A stretch of 64,000 nt of DNA, from positions 28,389,614-28,453,613 of the forward strand of contig OY754334.1 in the NCBI GenBank assembly GCA_963573305.1. Reading direction: 5' to 3'. The position numbers and the translations under genes are program-made. This document shows, in pieces, positions 45,935-57,837 of the stretch; positions within the stretch are counted from its first letter, which is position 1; every line of letters begins with the position of its first letter. The DNA comes from Pyrrhosoma nymphula (lineage: Eukaryota; Arthropoda; Insecta; Odonata; Coenagrionidae). The notes under the pieces are model-generated. The model had not been told where the DNA came from and searched no databases. It saw only the letters and a list, made by a program, of their open reading frames with translations.

Positions 45935-46255
45935 AGCTGGCGAAGAGTTTAATATAGGGGTGAAGCGTTACATGGTGCAGAAACGTCGACTCTGTGAAAA
46001 GAAGACGAGAATAGGCTAGACGCATTTGGGATGTTGTAGAATAGAGAAAGTACGATGGACTGAAACAAAGGAAAACGATGAGGTGCTTGGAATGCTAGTT
46101 GAGGAGAGGAAACTTTCAGAAAAAATTAGGAGGAGGTCGTGTAGGTGATCGGTACGGGTATTGAGTGAGAGGCGATGAGATGATGAAGGTCGTGGTGGAG
46201 GGTAGGATGTTGGGTAAGCGCGGAAGGGGAAGAAAGAGGATAGGCTCACCTGACA
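45935..46255 (+). mobile_element. LINE 3' fragment related to the 16413 element
   Basis: The plus strand reads YGAETSTL, KEDENRLDAFGML and later the GKRGRGR-like codons (GGTAAGCGCGGAAGGGGAAG), matching the C-terminal end of the LINE at 16413-19728 (YGAETWTLRKEDENRLKAFE). Frameshifts are numerous. Both ends are truncated. Confidence 0.75.
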
Positions 46256-46471
46256 ATAATACGGCACAAGGTTTTCAAGTCTTCCATCATTTTCTCGTAA
46301 GCTATCTGTAAACTGGTCCACTGAGATCCATCTCCTCGTCAATGTTCTTATATGTATTCCTTCGTTTGATAGCGTATCTTCCTTGATCACAGTTTGCACG
46401 GGATATTTCACTTTGATCTCCATGGATGACTTTTTTTAGAGGTTTAAATAATTAATTAAATTTTAAAAAAT

Positions 46472-46871
46472 TAATATACCAAGTTTTTAAAACGGGCTAA
46501 AAAGTATAAAATAATTTTCCCTGGGCCCTTCTAAATTTTTGAGGGTGAATTTTTAGTGGCTATGGAGATATTTGTAAGACTTGAAGAGAAAAACGTGGGG
46601 CGCAGGCAACCCATGATAGTTAAGGAAGAGAAAAGGGACCAGGTGTCGTTGAGCGTACTCCCACTATTAATACCATTTGCAATGCACTGAAATTGGTTGT
46701 GAATTCATCCGGATTATCTACTTCTATTATCTACTGCCAGCGCCCCACGGTTTTCTCTTCAAGTCTTACAAATATCTCCATAGATACTACAAATTCACCC
46801 TCAAAAATTTAGAAGGGGCCAGGGAAAATAATTTTATACTTTTTAGTCCGATTTAAAAACGTGGTATATTA
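46472..46871. mobile_element. MITE with 136-bp inverted arms
   Basis: Arms at 46472-46607 and 46735-46871 are inverted copies with few mismatches. Examples are ATACCAAGTTTTTAAAACGG against its complement near 46850, and AGACTTGAAGAGAAAAACGT with GGGGCGC against GCGCCCCACGG. The spacer is about 127 bases of non-coding DNA. Arms this long relative to total size indicate a foldback-type MITE. Confidence 0.85.
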
Positions 46872-46899
46872 TTTATTTTTATTTGATTAATTATTTTCT

Positions 46900-47250
46900 G
46901 CTTTTTAGTTTTATGCCCGGGTGAAAGTTTCCAATCGATTTTATACATCTTGATGAGACTCTGACAGGGACACATAGGAAATTCCCGATGTCATTGTCAT
47001 CCAATTCTGAGCTATGGTTAAAATTACAAGCCTCTACTAGCACATCAGGAAATATGTTAATTAATTAATTGTTAATTCATCACTCAATTAATTGTTATAA
47101 TAGATAGCTAATATTGTATTGTCATCCACTTCTTAGCAATGATTAAAAATTCAAGTGTCTAGCTGATCGGGAAGTTAGTTTAAACTCGGTTGCAATATTC
47201 CACCCGGACAGACAGACAGACATGACGGAAACCGAACTAGTAAAAACGTA
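46900..47250 (+). repeat. Tandem pair of diverged modules with (ACAG)n
   Basis: Two related modules occur: CATTGTCATCCAATTCTGAG with TATGGTTAAAATTACAAG near 46990, and TATTGTCATCCACTTCTTAG with CAATGATTAAAAATTCAAG near 47115. A CGGACAGACAGACAGACATG stretch at about 47206 follows. This is a common insect dispersed-repeat format, possibly Helitron-associated. Confidence 0.5.
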
Positions 47251-47764
47251 GTAATAACGCAATCATGATGGAAGTAAGCACGGGAAATTCAGCTGGAGTT
47301 GAAAAATTTAATCACGGAAAAGTTAATTTTTCTTTTTCGCAAAATCTGACTTAATCTGCCAATTTCCGTTCGAAAGTGTATATTTTACCTTTCTTATAAT
47401 TAAAAAAAACATGACCAAGGATCGCGCTATCTCGTTTATGATAAATCCTTTTTTTCCGTACACTCTTATGTCTTCACAAATAGGACTTTCCTAATAACTT
47501 CTATATATTTAAAAATTCAACATTTTCTGTAATGTACGGTCTTGGACTTTATTCTGCTAGTTGTACTGAATCGAATTAGTCAGAAAACATTATTTTCACC
47601 CATATTCATAAGAATGATATAATCATAATAAAAATACAGAAGTAGAGGCATAAGATTTAGAAAAAGAACAAACATATTTAAGTTTTACTCAGACTGATTA
47701 ATTTTTAATGAATTGACTTTCCAAGCGGACAAACATAATTTTTTCCTGAGGTAATTTCAATCAA

Positions 47765-47816
47765 ACTCCTCATCATTACTCCTCATCATTACTCCTAAAT
47801 CATTACTCCTCTCCAT
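47765..47816 (+). repeat. Short tandem repeat CTCATCATTACTC
   Basis: CTCATCATTACTC is repeated in tandem with a third, slightly altered unit (CTAAATCATTACTC). Confidence 0.75.
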
Positions 47817-48457
47817 TGAATCATTCAAATGATGCAATATCCGCCGTCTTCGAGGAGGAGAAAAAACTATAATTTCAATAGCCTTCGTAAATAAAAAATA
47901 TCGCTTCCGCCACTGCAATGACTTCCGTCTATGCATCGTGAAAGACAATGCTTTTAAATAAACTCACAGCCTCCGAGAATGATGGAAGTCTTTACGGATC
48001 TACAACTTACTCAGCTGCGCCTGTGGAGTGCTTTAAGATCGGTTCATAGAAAAAATTAATGGCACACTGACGGTAGTGTTCTCATAACCCTAGTTAACGT
48101 TTTGCGTCAACTTGAAATGATAATCATGTTTTGGAGTTCCGTTCACGATTCCGGTTTATCATTGGCCGATAACCGGAAATTGCCTAGCCAATCGTCGTCC
48201 ACCTTCCTCTGCGTAATTGCATGTTACATGGAATCGATCGCGTCTGACTATTTAGACTAAGTGTCTATTTCCGTGAATTACAATAACCAAGTCGAAAATT
48301 GGGATTAGTTAAAAGGGTAATAGGCAAGTGAAATAATAAAAAATGTGTACCCGATAAAAATAGTCAGTGTAATTATCACCTAATTTGTTATAACAATTGT
48401 TAATTTTATCTTTATCTACATGTTTATGTTGTTAATTTGGTTTTATGGTTGTCAATC

Positions 48458-48497
48458 AGCCCTGAGGATGGCTATAAATTTGCTGAAGCGTTGGCGG
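48458..48497 (+). ncRNA. Hammerhead-ribozyme-like motif, copy 5 (degenerate)
   Basis: CTGAGGA at 48462-48468, a weak helix II, GAAGCGT, then TGGC. Helix I can form 3 bp (GCC with GGC), as in the copy at 63804. The following TTTAATTGACCAAAACTC also resembles the sequence after the 63804 copy, so they are probably diverged relatives. Confidence 0.35.
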
Positions 48498-48539
48498 TGA
48501 AATAATGACTTTTAATTGACCAAAACTCAAGAAAATAAA

Positions 48540-49895
48540 AAGAAGACATTATTTTTAAGTGGTCATAAAATACATTAATTAATGAAATGATAAAGTTAGG
48601 GAACATAGCAAATTCTCCCTTGTTAAACCTCATTTGGAATACGCTACCCGTGTTTGAGATCTTTATGAAGTAGGCTTAAATACAGAGCTAGGAGGCATGC
48701 AGTGAAGATTATCCAGGTACGTAAAAGGCCGTTAAGATAATTTTATTTGATTATCAATCCTACAACCACAAGTACGATGAGAATCGCAATCAGACCGTGT
48801 CGATCTGTCGGATAAAAGTTTGGAGATAAGCATTTATTTTAACCAAGAAGTCGGTGAAAAGTTAGGATTAAACTCTTTTGTAAATTCACAGCCTACCTAC
48901 TTTCTGATGACGTCAGAAATATTTTGCGAAACCCAACGTTTGTACGTTGGGTAGGTTGGATCATGATTGTAAAGTTAGGGAAATTGACTGCAAAACGGAC
49001 AGGTTTGGAATACCAGTTTTCCCGTGAATTGTAAGAGATCATATAAGGCATAAGAGGCATCACGCCTGCCATTGAGACTTTATATTTTGGTTAGTCAATA
49101 GGTAGAGTAGCATATTATTTTATTTTCCCTCAGTGCTTTTGTCTTAATATGTCTCGCATGCTTCTTGTATAAATCTCTCATCTCTGTGCATTTACGTTGC
49201 TGCAAAATACATTAATACTCATAGTTATATAACGTTGGTAGTATATGTTGTAGTGAGTGCATGATCGTCAAATTTAACCTCTTTAAAGGTATTTGTAGGT
49301 TTTTGCAGATGCAATAATGATCGCAGTTTTATTAACTCTAGTAGGATATACTGTGGAGCATGTTGGTGAATACTCATTCCGTCACGCACCCTTATGGTGG
49401 TTTTCAGGGTACTGTGTTACACGTGAATAAATGCTTCCAGAAAATTGTCGGTAATAATTACCATGCTATGATAAATAATACAAAACTGTCATCCGGTGAT
49501 TATTGGTGAACTAGCCTTGGAAACTCGAGGAAGTCAAGAGGAGTTGTTGCGTGGGAAGTGCATGAAAGAAGAAACGAACCCGTTCAGTTCAATAATTTAT
49601 TTCTTGATAAATAGCTATATGTCCCGGCTCTGCTTTTCTGGTACAACCGGGCGTCTCAAGAAATATCTGGCTCCAGTGGCCTATGCATTGGTATCCACGT
49701 CGGCATTCCTAGAAATAGGTACCCATTGCAAGACCGGTGCTAGGTAACAGAAAATAATTACCGGAGGATTCTGCTGAAATAGAATTTGCCTGAAAGAAAC
49801 TTAGAGACTCAGGGTCGTGGATCTTTTGCTGTAACGCTCTCATTCAATCACTTCAACACGGAGGAGGGAACCATCGGTAGGGGAAACAATCGGCT
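48540..49895. other. No gene recognised
   Basis: An 83-codon frame (49496-49747) has no recognisable domain. Nothing else is supported. Confidence 0.5.
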
Positions 49896-49896
49896 G

Positions 49897-49996
49897 GAAA
49901 TCCATGATGAGAAAATCACCTTTGATATTTCCACAAAACTTTATTACGCTGGTACCTGACTGGAAATAACAAAGGTGGTTTTCTCATCATGGATAT
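49897..49996. repeat. Large hairpin
   Basis: GGAAATCCATGATGAGAAAA on the left is answered by TTTTCTCATCATGGATATCC on the right. Arms of about 37 bases with few mismatches enclose about 25 bases. Both sides are followed by ATCGGCTGGAAA-like sequence, suggesting a foldback insertion or a duplicated target. Confidence 0.7.
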
Positions 49997-50057
49997 CCAT
50001 AATTTCCACGAGGTAAGGCCTGAGATCATCAATTTTAATCGGCTGGAAAACGAAATC

Positions 50058-50120
50058 CACATCTAAAAAACACCCTGCAAGCCACCTCAAGGGTGTGAGG
50101 CAGGGGGTGAGTATTCACCA
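50058..50120 (+). repeat. Dispersed repeat (CATCTA... type), second copy
   Basis: ACATCTAAAAAACACCCTGC, then AAGCCACCTCAAGGGTGTGA and GGCAGGGGG, same pattern as 20205-20275. Confidence 0.6.
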
Positions 50121-50252
50121 ACATGCATTACACTATACTCCATGAAATTTAGCATAACTACAACTATTGATGCACTAGCATAGATCGCTAATGCTTGTCA
50201 GGAGTCGGAGCCTCACAAGCATGCTCTACACTATAGGTATGCTACCAATGTT

Positions 50253-50257
50253 AGAAG
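50253..50257 (+). repeat. Copia target-site duplication, left
   Basis: AGAAG, identical to 51026-51030 on the other side of the element. Confidence 0.85.
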
Positions 50258-50460
50258 TGTTGGTAGTTCAATAATACGCAGGAAGCCATAGAACTGCTAG
50301 AGTTTTATTTTAGCACGACAAAATACACACACATTATTAAAGATGGTAACCGGAAGTGCAAACGTAAAAAAAAACATATTAAAAGCAAGTAGAGAAGGGG
50401 ATAATGGGAAGTGGACAAAAGAAGGTCAATGTTTAGGCAACATACATAAATTCCACAACA
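50258..50460 (-). repeat. Copia 3' LTR
   Basis: 203-bp direct repeat of 50817-51025, starting TGTTGGTAG on the plus strand. Confidence 0.88.
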
Positions 50461-50668
50461 GGAGGCAAAATTTGGAGAGAGCTATTTCACTCTTTTCCTG
50501 GCTTAAGTCCTTTTCATCAACGGCATTAATGACGTAGTCCGATAACCGCTCGTGTGTTAAGTACATTCGAGTAGCGAAGCACCATGTTTTATAATCTTCA
50601 GCACCAGTTAACTTTTTAATTTGAAACGACGAAGCTGTCCCTTGGCTCTGCATTTTGAAATTCAACAT
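50426..50668 (-). pseudogene. Copia gag, N-terminal fragment
   Basis: The gag protein packages element RNA into virus-like particles. The frame opens at ATG 50668 (or 50653) and reads FQIKKLTGAEDYKTWCFATR, MYLTHERLSDYVIN and DEKDLSQEKSEIAL. This is the conserved 'L-x-G-x-x-N/D-Y-x-x-W-x-x-x-M-R' start of copia gag. It runs at once into the 3' LTR (at 50460) and stops there, so only about 65 gag residues remain. Confidence 0.85.
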
Positions 50669-50800
50669 AAATAACAACACTGGATTACTAGAGATTTAAA
50701 CTGCTATCGCGCCATGTGCTCGGCTAGTAATTTTTCGCTTTACGCCATATACTCACGCACTCGAATTTAAAATTTACTTCACAGTCCTAATTTGGTTATT

Positions 50801-50816
50801 GCCTGGGCCCGTAACC
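50801..50816 (-). promoter_or_regulatory. Copia primer-binding site
   Basis: GGTTACGGGCCCAGGC on the minus strand lies directly next to the 5' LTR. It resembles the copia primer site that pairs with an internally cleaved initiator methionine tRNA. Confidence 0.75.
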
Positions 50817-51025
50817 TGTTGGGAGTGCAATAATACGCAGGAAGCCATAGAACTGCTAGAGTTTTATATTAGTACGACAAAATACACACACATAATTATA
50901 AAATGGTAACCGGAAGTGCAAACGTAAAAACAAAAAAACACATTAAAAGCAAGTACAGAAGGGGATAATGGGAAGTGGACAAAAGAAAGTCACATGTTTA
51001 TGCAACATATTTAAATTCCACAACA
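50817..51025 (-). repeat. Copia 5' LTR
   Basis: 209-bp direct repeat of 50258-50460, starting TGTTGGGAG on the plus strand. The flanking AGAAG (51026-51030) matches 50253-50257. Confidence 0.88.
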
Positions 51026-51034
51026 AGAAGGATC

Positions 51035-51690
51035 GTTATTATTTTGCAGCTATATACATGGAGAGATATACAAGAACTATACTGAAAGCATGCACGGCGT
51101 GCTGTTAGTACTAGGTAGCAGATAAGCATACTAGTATTAGGGAGTAAATAAACTAACTAGCTATACAACCTATCAACCAACTTAGTTAAAAGTCACATGG
51201 AAAACGAAGATGTTAAAATAAATGGAGAAATTGTCTCATTATTCGTCCATTTAGGCAATGTTCTCGTATCATTCCGGCACTGGTTGTCTCATTTTCCGAT
51301 GATATTTAATTTTCAATGTGCATGCAGCTTTCCATTCAAGGTGTTTGATCAGAACACGTCAGCACACTCCAGCGCATATGAACGACGATGTGCTCGAGCA
51401 GAACGCTGGGCAATCGGTCGCAATGCATCGTTCTTGTAGGTTCAAAACAGCCAAGATAATGTGTTGTACATGGTTATCGGATTAGTACAAGATGCGTATT
51501 TAAAGACGTAAGTTTTTACCTCAGAGTAATGGACAACTTTTTATTATTCACATTTGTCGCCTTTACTGAATATAACACAAAAATGAAAATCGGAGATGTG
51601 ATGGTTGAAGTTCTTTATTGCCTAGCACACATTAACTCTGCTCCTGATCTGCCATGTATAGAGCTCAGCGTCTGAAGCGAATGGAAAGCA
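51035..51690. other. No gene recognised
   Basis: An 80-codon frame (51197-51439) has no recognisable domain. Nothing else is supported. Confidence 0.5.
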
Positions 51691-51694
51691 AGTT

Positions 51695-52265
51695 CATTGT
51701 TGCACTGCGAAGACAGCAGCGTACAATGCGCTCAACGATCTGCCTGAAAAACTAAATTTGATGTTACAACGTGTACAAAACTCATGTTTATGGTGCATCT
51801 TTGGATTATGCCGCCATAAATAATATTTTCCCCTACAGAGACCAATTAAAGTGGCTAACCGTTAAAAATAGACGATTTTATTTAGTGTGTGTTTTTGCAT
51901 CAGCTGTTCCCATTCAAGGAGCCTGACTATCTGTTCCAATTTTTTAAGTCTGTTCCTAGTTCTCGTAGGGTCATCATTAGAAGCAATTCCTCCATGCCTT
52001 ATTTGCCTGCCCATCACACCAACAAATTCAGTGATTAATCCGTTGTAACATCAACCAAAATATGGAACTCATTGCCAATAAATGTTAAAAACACTAAACC
52101 AATTGAAAATTTTAAAAGTAAAATTTATGATTTTTTTCTAAATATGTAATTCACCTTTGCTGTAATCCATAGAAACATATACTGTTTGAATATTGTTATT
52201 GTGTCATATATGAACATCTTAAGGGCCTGTACCCAGAACGATCAATAAATTATTTACTATTACTA
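51695..52265 (+). mobile_element. CR1/jockey-like LINE 3' end
   Basis: Pieces in order, over several frames: LQRVQNSCLWCIFGL (51755-51800), FPLQRPIKVANR-like and RDQLKWLTVKNRR (51835-51880), then WNSLPINVKN with KPIENFKSKIYDFFLNM (52060-52145). A 3' untranslated region ends in TTACTATTACTAC. These are the blocks that follow the polymerase domain in CR1/jockey LINEs. The frame is broken and the copy is 5'-truncated. Confidence 0.75.
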
Positions 52266-52269
52266 CAAG

Positions 52270-53120
52270 AGCGAATGGAAAACTTCCTATAAAGTCCTAA
52301 GATAGGCTTGCTCTAAATTTATAATGTCGAGCTTTTTGCAATTTGAAGTGATAGTCTTAACTACGGTCTTAACGATGGCGATATACTAAGTTGGCTTATT
52401 GTTTTCAACAGTTCGTAAAATGCGAACCTGGCTTTTTTACTCCAAATTTTTCTTTCTTTTTTAAACTTAATTCCTTTCTACTAAACAAACTTTGTTTCTT
52501 CGGATATGTATATATGTTAGCGCAACAGACGACAGAAAATTTGCGAAAAGTTAGCATTTAGATTATTTTACAGCACGCGCAAATTTCTGCATCGTCACTT
52601 GTGCCTTCTAGAAGATTGTTGGGAGTTCCCGGAAACGTGCAAGCTGCCTGAAAATAAATTCAAATCATCTTGGAAAGGATAGTTTTTCAAAATCCCAAGA
52701 CAACTCAAGGATTAAACTCGCAGCGTGCAGTGTCGCCGCCTCATATCGGGCTATCAAGGACGATGTTCCTCACTGCTAAGTGAATTGACGACCTCGAGGT
52801 CAGAGACGCTGCTTTGAATAAGTGCATTGTTCTAACTCACATGTTGTGTTTTACTTCGTTCTTAAGTGTGAGAAACAATCGGTATTGAACGTGTAACAAT
52901 TTCTAACAAGAACGAAAGCATTCCTCTGGTCGAATTGTTTTGAATGCGAGTTTGTTTTCTTAGATACGACTCCATGTTCATGAGCTAATGAGCTATCCAC
53001 CCATGCAGGATGTGCAGCATGTTTCTAGATTACGCTGGCATTCATTGACTTTCTTTGCCAAGAAGTTTTTTACCAATATATTTTGCGTTTGTTCAAGTAT
53101 ATGCACAATAAGATCATGTG
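52270..53120. other. No gene recognised
   Basis: No supported feature. Confidence 0.5.
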
Positions 53121-53125
53121 AAATC

Positions 53126-53186
53126 GAAAGAAAATGAATTCCCCAAGGCCGTAATCTTTATGGCTTTGGGGAATTCATTTTCTTTC
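53126..53186. repeat. Perfect-looking 25-bp hairpin
   Basis: Left arm GAAAGAAAATGAATTCCCCA (53126-53145, continuing AGGCC) is complementary to the right arm (53162-53186) with one mismatch, around an 11-base loop. The short direct repeat ATCATGTGAAATC lies on both sides (53114 and about 53226). Confidence 0.75.
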
Positions 53187-53189
53187 AAT

Positions 53190-54295
53190 TTTTTAACGGC
53201 CGTAGAACGTTCAATTGTTTATATATCATGTGAAATCATTCATCAAATACGCACAGAACCTCAAAAAGCCCCAATAGAATGACACACCAAGGGTTTAATC
53301 TTTACAACAAATTGCCATCATCAATAAGATGCCTGGGAAACAAATAATTCAAATAAAGAGTAAAACATACCTTTAAAAAAATATTTTTAAATACTAATGA
53401 ATATATGACACAATCGATTTACGAATCGACATACCATTGCATTCGATAATTTGAATTGAATTTTGCATCAATTAAATTACTTACATTGTATGTTTTTGTA
53501 TTATATTAATTAATAAGATGTAACTGAATACTGTATGCTAAGGGTTTACGTCCTATTTCTTTCTTGACGATTTCATTTACAATTTATTTTGCCTTGCACA
53601 TTAAGAATTATATGTACTACTAGAGCTATTTAAATTGACAAACTTTTGATACAGGATGTTAGTTCTTTGATTTGAATCTCAGCCTTATTTCTATTTGAGT
53701 AGATATTTTCCTACCACAAAGATAATAATCGAATCCGAAATCATTCACCAACTCCTTGAGCCCCAATTACTTTACAATGGATGTATTATAAATCGATGTA
53801 TGAAATTAGGGATATTCATGTATTTATTCCGGAGATACACGAAATGCCAAAGCTATGGTCGAACAATTGAAACCCGTGTGAAAATAACAATGTGATTTCA
53901 ATACATAATTAACCCAACCATTTTATCGGCGATTGTCAATCAACATCCTTTTTGCATATATTTTTACTGTCGTTGGTTACATATACCATCTCAATTTTTG
54001 ATAAAATTGTATAAAAAATAATAATTTTTATCCACTTCATTCCATGCGCTTTGACTTGAGCATTTTAAAGGGTAGCAACAAAAATTAATATTAGTTCTCT
54101 TCTGAATGGAAAACTTCGCAGATTAGGCAAAGGTCAAATTACAAAATATCTGCCACCGATTGTTGCTGGTGAAACTGTGTGCGTGCGTGTTCAAGAAATT
54201 ACCCTTCGAATTCTATGTTCACCCATCAAATTTATCGTCTCATTGGTGATATGATTACTTAATGCAAGTTACTGACCGTTTGTATTTATCATTTT
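53190..54295. other. No gene recognised
   Basis: No supported feature in this AT-rich stretch. Confidence 0.5.
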
Positions 54296-54299
54296 TAAG

Positions 54300-54660
54300 G
54301 TACTCTACCGGTTAAGGTAGGTTGTACTGGAAGAGATTAAAATTTAACGAGATTTTTACCAGATTAGGCCCCTATCTGCATATATGATTTTTTTTTACAT
54401 TAAGCTACGTCTCTGCACTCCATCCATAAAACCAATTCTCTTTCTTCCCCTTCCTCGACTACCCAACAAACTCCCCTTTATTACGACCTGTATCAGCCCT
54501 TCGCCCCTCATCACCTGTTCCAACCACCAACTCTACCTCCTCTTAATTACCTCAAGTAATACTCTCTCCTCACCCACCATAACAACTTCCTGGAGAATCT
54601 CATTACTTCATTTTTCATGTATTTTACCCACATCTCGTTTTCCTATCGTATAACCGTTGA
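54300..54660 (-). mobile_element. LINE 3' fragment related to the 16413 element
   Basis: CTACCGGTTAAGGTAGGTTG at 54305 matches the 3' end of the 16413 LINE (CTACCGGATAGAGGTAGGTTG there). The following coding region on the minus strand corresponds to its last about 80 residues: the GKRGRGRKRI-like, MDGM, WLEGVMRDD-like and EERKLIDEI-like stretches, all diverged. It is 5'-truncated. Confidence 0.75.
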
Positions 54661-54664
54661 CATT

Positions 54665-57600
54665 TTCGTTGAAGGTATTTAATAGTAAATATTACGACGT
54701 AGCTTTGCTCTTTCATCCAGTCTCCTTTTTTGTATCTTTTCAACGTCCTGGACAGTTGGACTCCAGAATGTTGAGACAATCGGTAGAGACATTTTAAGGC
54801 GACACAATCATTAATGTAAGAAGTCATCTTCACTTTTTGACCCGACGAGAACACGAGTGTTTCAACTCCATCGCGATTCTGACCCGAAATGACCAGCAGT
54901 GTACCACACCTTTACTCTCGTATTTTACTCAGCGCAGCCTCAAACCATCTGTTCCATCAAGAGAAGGGACCACATTGATAGTTGTGATAATGGCCGATTG
55001 GTTTTTCCATGAATTACTGAAAATGTCAATTTTAGATATAAGTATATATTAATTTAATTTTACCAACGCAACGCGAAGATCAGTAGTTAGAAATTTCAGC
55101 GATATTATTCCCTAAACTTCTAAAATTTAACTTCATAATGCATACTTAGTTGAGTGCGACCAATCAAGGCTTTAATAGTCTAATAGTCACTGCCGATTCC
55201 CGACGATCAGGCCAGCCAACAAGTGATCATCGGGAAACCTAACAGCTTCCATCGGTTCGTCTCCAACTTCCCCGTAAACCTGTTTTCCCTCACATGGAAA
55301 ATTTCACTACGTAGGGAAAAATTCCAAACTCCCATTTATATGTTGTTAAACTTGAATGAAAAGATCGCGTTTCTTAGTTTTAGCACTTTATCTTGCGCGT
55401 ATTTTTTCTGCCTCAAAATTATGGTGTTTCACCAAGGATAGAGCTCGGAAGTGTCCAACAAAGTTCCAATCACGTGCATCTTCGTCGCGCTGTAAACGCG
55501 TTGGTGCAAAAAAACGCAGAACGTGTTCCATTCAGCCGTTATATGAATGTTTCTCATGGAACTAGTAGGAAACATGATATCTACGTCATCATGAATGAGG
55601 CTACGCCACCATTTTAATTCCTGTTCAAATAACTGACGCAATCCTGTTGAATTTTATCTACACAATCCATTTCCAATCCCCACCTATACCTGAATGCACT
55701 CGTGATTCTCTTAATGCGAGGAAAGTTGATGGACTGGTTTGATAATAGGGTGACAAAATGGCTTTGAGAGCCTGTTTACGTCATCTCGTTCAATTTTTCC
55801 TTCCTCAACGGTCATTAGGAAAGAAAACTAGAAATGAGTATCGCAAGCCAAGAGTACGTCTCAGCGCACAGTAATTCATTTTTTACGATTTCATAAATCA
55901 TTTCCGGCACTGTTTTGAAACTTCAGTTAAGGCATATTTTATGATGAGGAGTTATCCCGTATTAAAGCAACGTTCTGGGTAATCTATTTTAATGTTGCAC
56001 GCCAATGTGAATTTATTTTTACCGTTCGCCTTCTCAAAGAATCTCGACCAACAATGAAAACAAAAAAATAAATTCATGTTCATCAGAGTTTGTTTGTGAT
56101 TTTTTCACAAGACTCATTCTTACGGAAATAAGTGGAAAACATTTTTTTCTTCTCCGAAATTTAATACGTGCCGCACATAAATAGCAGATTTAAAGTTGCT
56201 TGTGATATACATTTAACTTAAGCAAAACTTTCAGGAAGTCTTTGATTTTGACAAACAATATCCGGCTGTTCTTCTTTTGTGGTTTCCGATCAAATGCTTA
56301 GTGGAAGAAGTTTTTTGTAACCAAAACTGCAGATCACCTTAGCCTCATTATTAGAGCACCGATGCAGTCACCCAGGCACTACACGGGAAGTGACCGGGGA
56401 CTTGCGGGGTTGAGTACTTCTTTGTGTCCAGAATGGATATCTCAAGATGCTTCTCGGCACATAATGAACGTGGTTTGTACCTAAAGGAACGTCTAATCCA
56501 TTATTCTATAAACATCATGGTATACTCTCCCTTTTAAGAGGAACCTTTATCGAAAATAAATTTCGCGGGGATAAATAAAGGAATTTGGTATTTATTAAAG
56601 GTATTGTGTGGCACAAAAAAAGAAAATAATTGACCATATCAAATTTTTGTAAATTAAAGTGGAAAATACTGAGTTTGTTTTCTGTTAAATTACGAAGAGG
56701 GGGCCCCGACTCAGTTAATGTTGCAATGTTTGAATATATCAGGATGAATATTTTCATCCGCTGACTGCAGAGTTTGACTTAACGCAACAATTTTAAAAAG
56801 CATTTTTCTCCACAGCGTATTCACCCGAGGCATAGTATCTATAGCAGTAGGTTTATCACTATGTAACAAAGCGGTTTACGTTAATTTGTTCATTGTTGTA
56901 TTTCACTATGAAAATTTTTATTCTTTAATAAAAAATAGTGAATATCTTTTTGCGGATATCTGACACACATTATGAATTTAATTCAAAATCAGTTTACGCA
57001 GTGAAAGGTTTAAGTTCCTAAGGACCCTGAGTCTCTAAGTCCGAGCCTGCATTCATGCATACCTACTAAAATTTACATATTGTTTTCCCAGAAACAAGTA
57101 GGATAACCTTCACGTACATAATAACTGCTGGGTACTATGTATTTGTGTACGGGGGCCAATTTTCCTGTTGTTATTGAATTTGCGCTTACTGTTGGAACGA
57201 TTCCAAACTCGATGTCAGTACATCACAAGGATATTACGTGCTCGTGAGGAGGTATGGTTTACAATTGCTTTAATTTTGCCAATCGTTTGAGAGCAAAAGT
57301 GTTCTCGAAAAAGTACAGTTATTTTTTCCTGATCATTTTATTGTCAACTTCGCTTTTCCCGGAAATTTGAATGAAAAATAGAGAATGGAATGATTTTTTA
57401 AATTTTACTTTGGTTTTGAAGGCTTGTACACGAAACTGTATTGGGAATTTCGTCACTGGAGAGACTGCTGTATTGTAGACAAAGTAAAAAAATCGACCTG
57501 TTTCACTAAAACAAGGACATAATTTCCCTATTGATCTTAGAATTGGTTGGATATTTTGGGAGACAAATCGGTGAATTCATTAGATCCTTAAGGACAGGTG

Positions 57601-57835
57601 AGTGGGCTGCTCAGGGAAGTGTTTTAAGGGATGAGAGTAAGTTATGAGATAAATCCTGTGCCGGCATAGTCTGATCTTAACTTATCCAAGGGGACCAAAG
57701 TTAAACGTCTCACCCGACTATTGAGGTGGATGTAGAGGGAATTACGTTTTCAACTGTAACCTGAGAACTGAAATATCCACCATATTGCTTGCATTTTCCC
57801 CTGCACTTTCCTTGCTTGCCTCTGTATAGCACGGA
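54665..57835. other. No gene recognised
   Basis: No coding sequence, RNA gene or element terminus could be supported over about 3 kb. Confidence 0.5.
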
Positions 57836-57837
57836 GG

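Larger units (their letters stand above)
50258..51025 (-). mobile_element. Internally deleted copia-type LTR retrotransposon
   Basis: Two direct repeats, 50258-50460 (203 bp) and 50817-51025 (209 bp), differ at roughly fifteen positions. On the plus strand they start TGTTGG and end CCACAACA; on the minus (coding) strand they therefore run TGTTGTGG to CCAACA, the usual TG...CA form. The 5-mer AGAAG flanks the whole unit. Just inside the right LTR the minus strand reads GGTTACGGGCCCAGGC, matching the copia-type primer-binding site for an internal part of initiator tRNA-Met. Only 356 bp of internal sequence remains and it holds the start of gag. No polypurine tract, protease, integrase or reverse transcriptase survives, so the copy is non-autonomous. 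LTR divergence suggests an old insertion. Confidence 0.9.
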
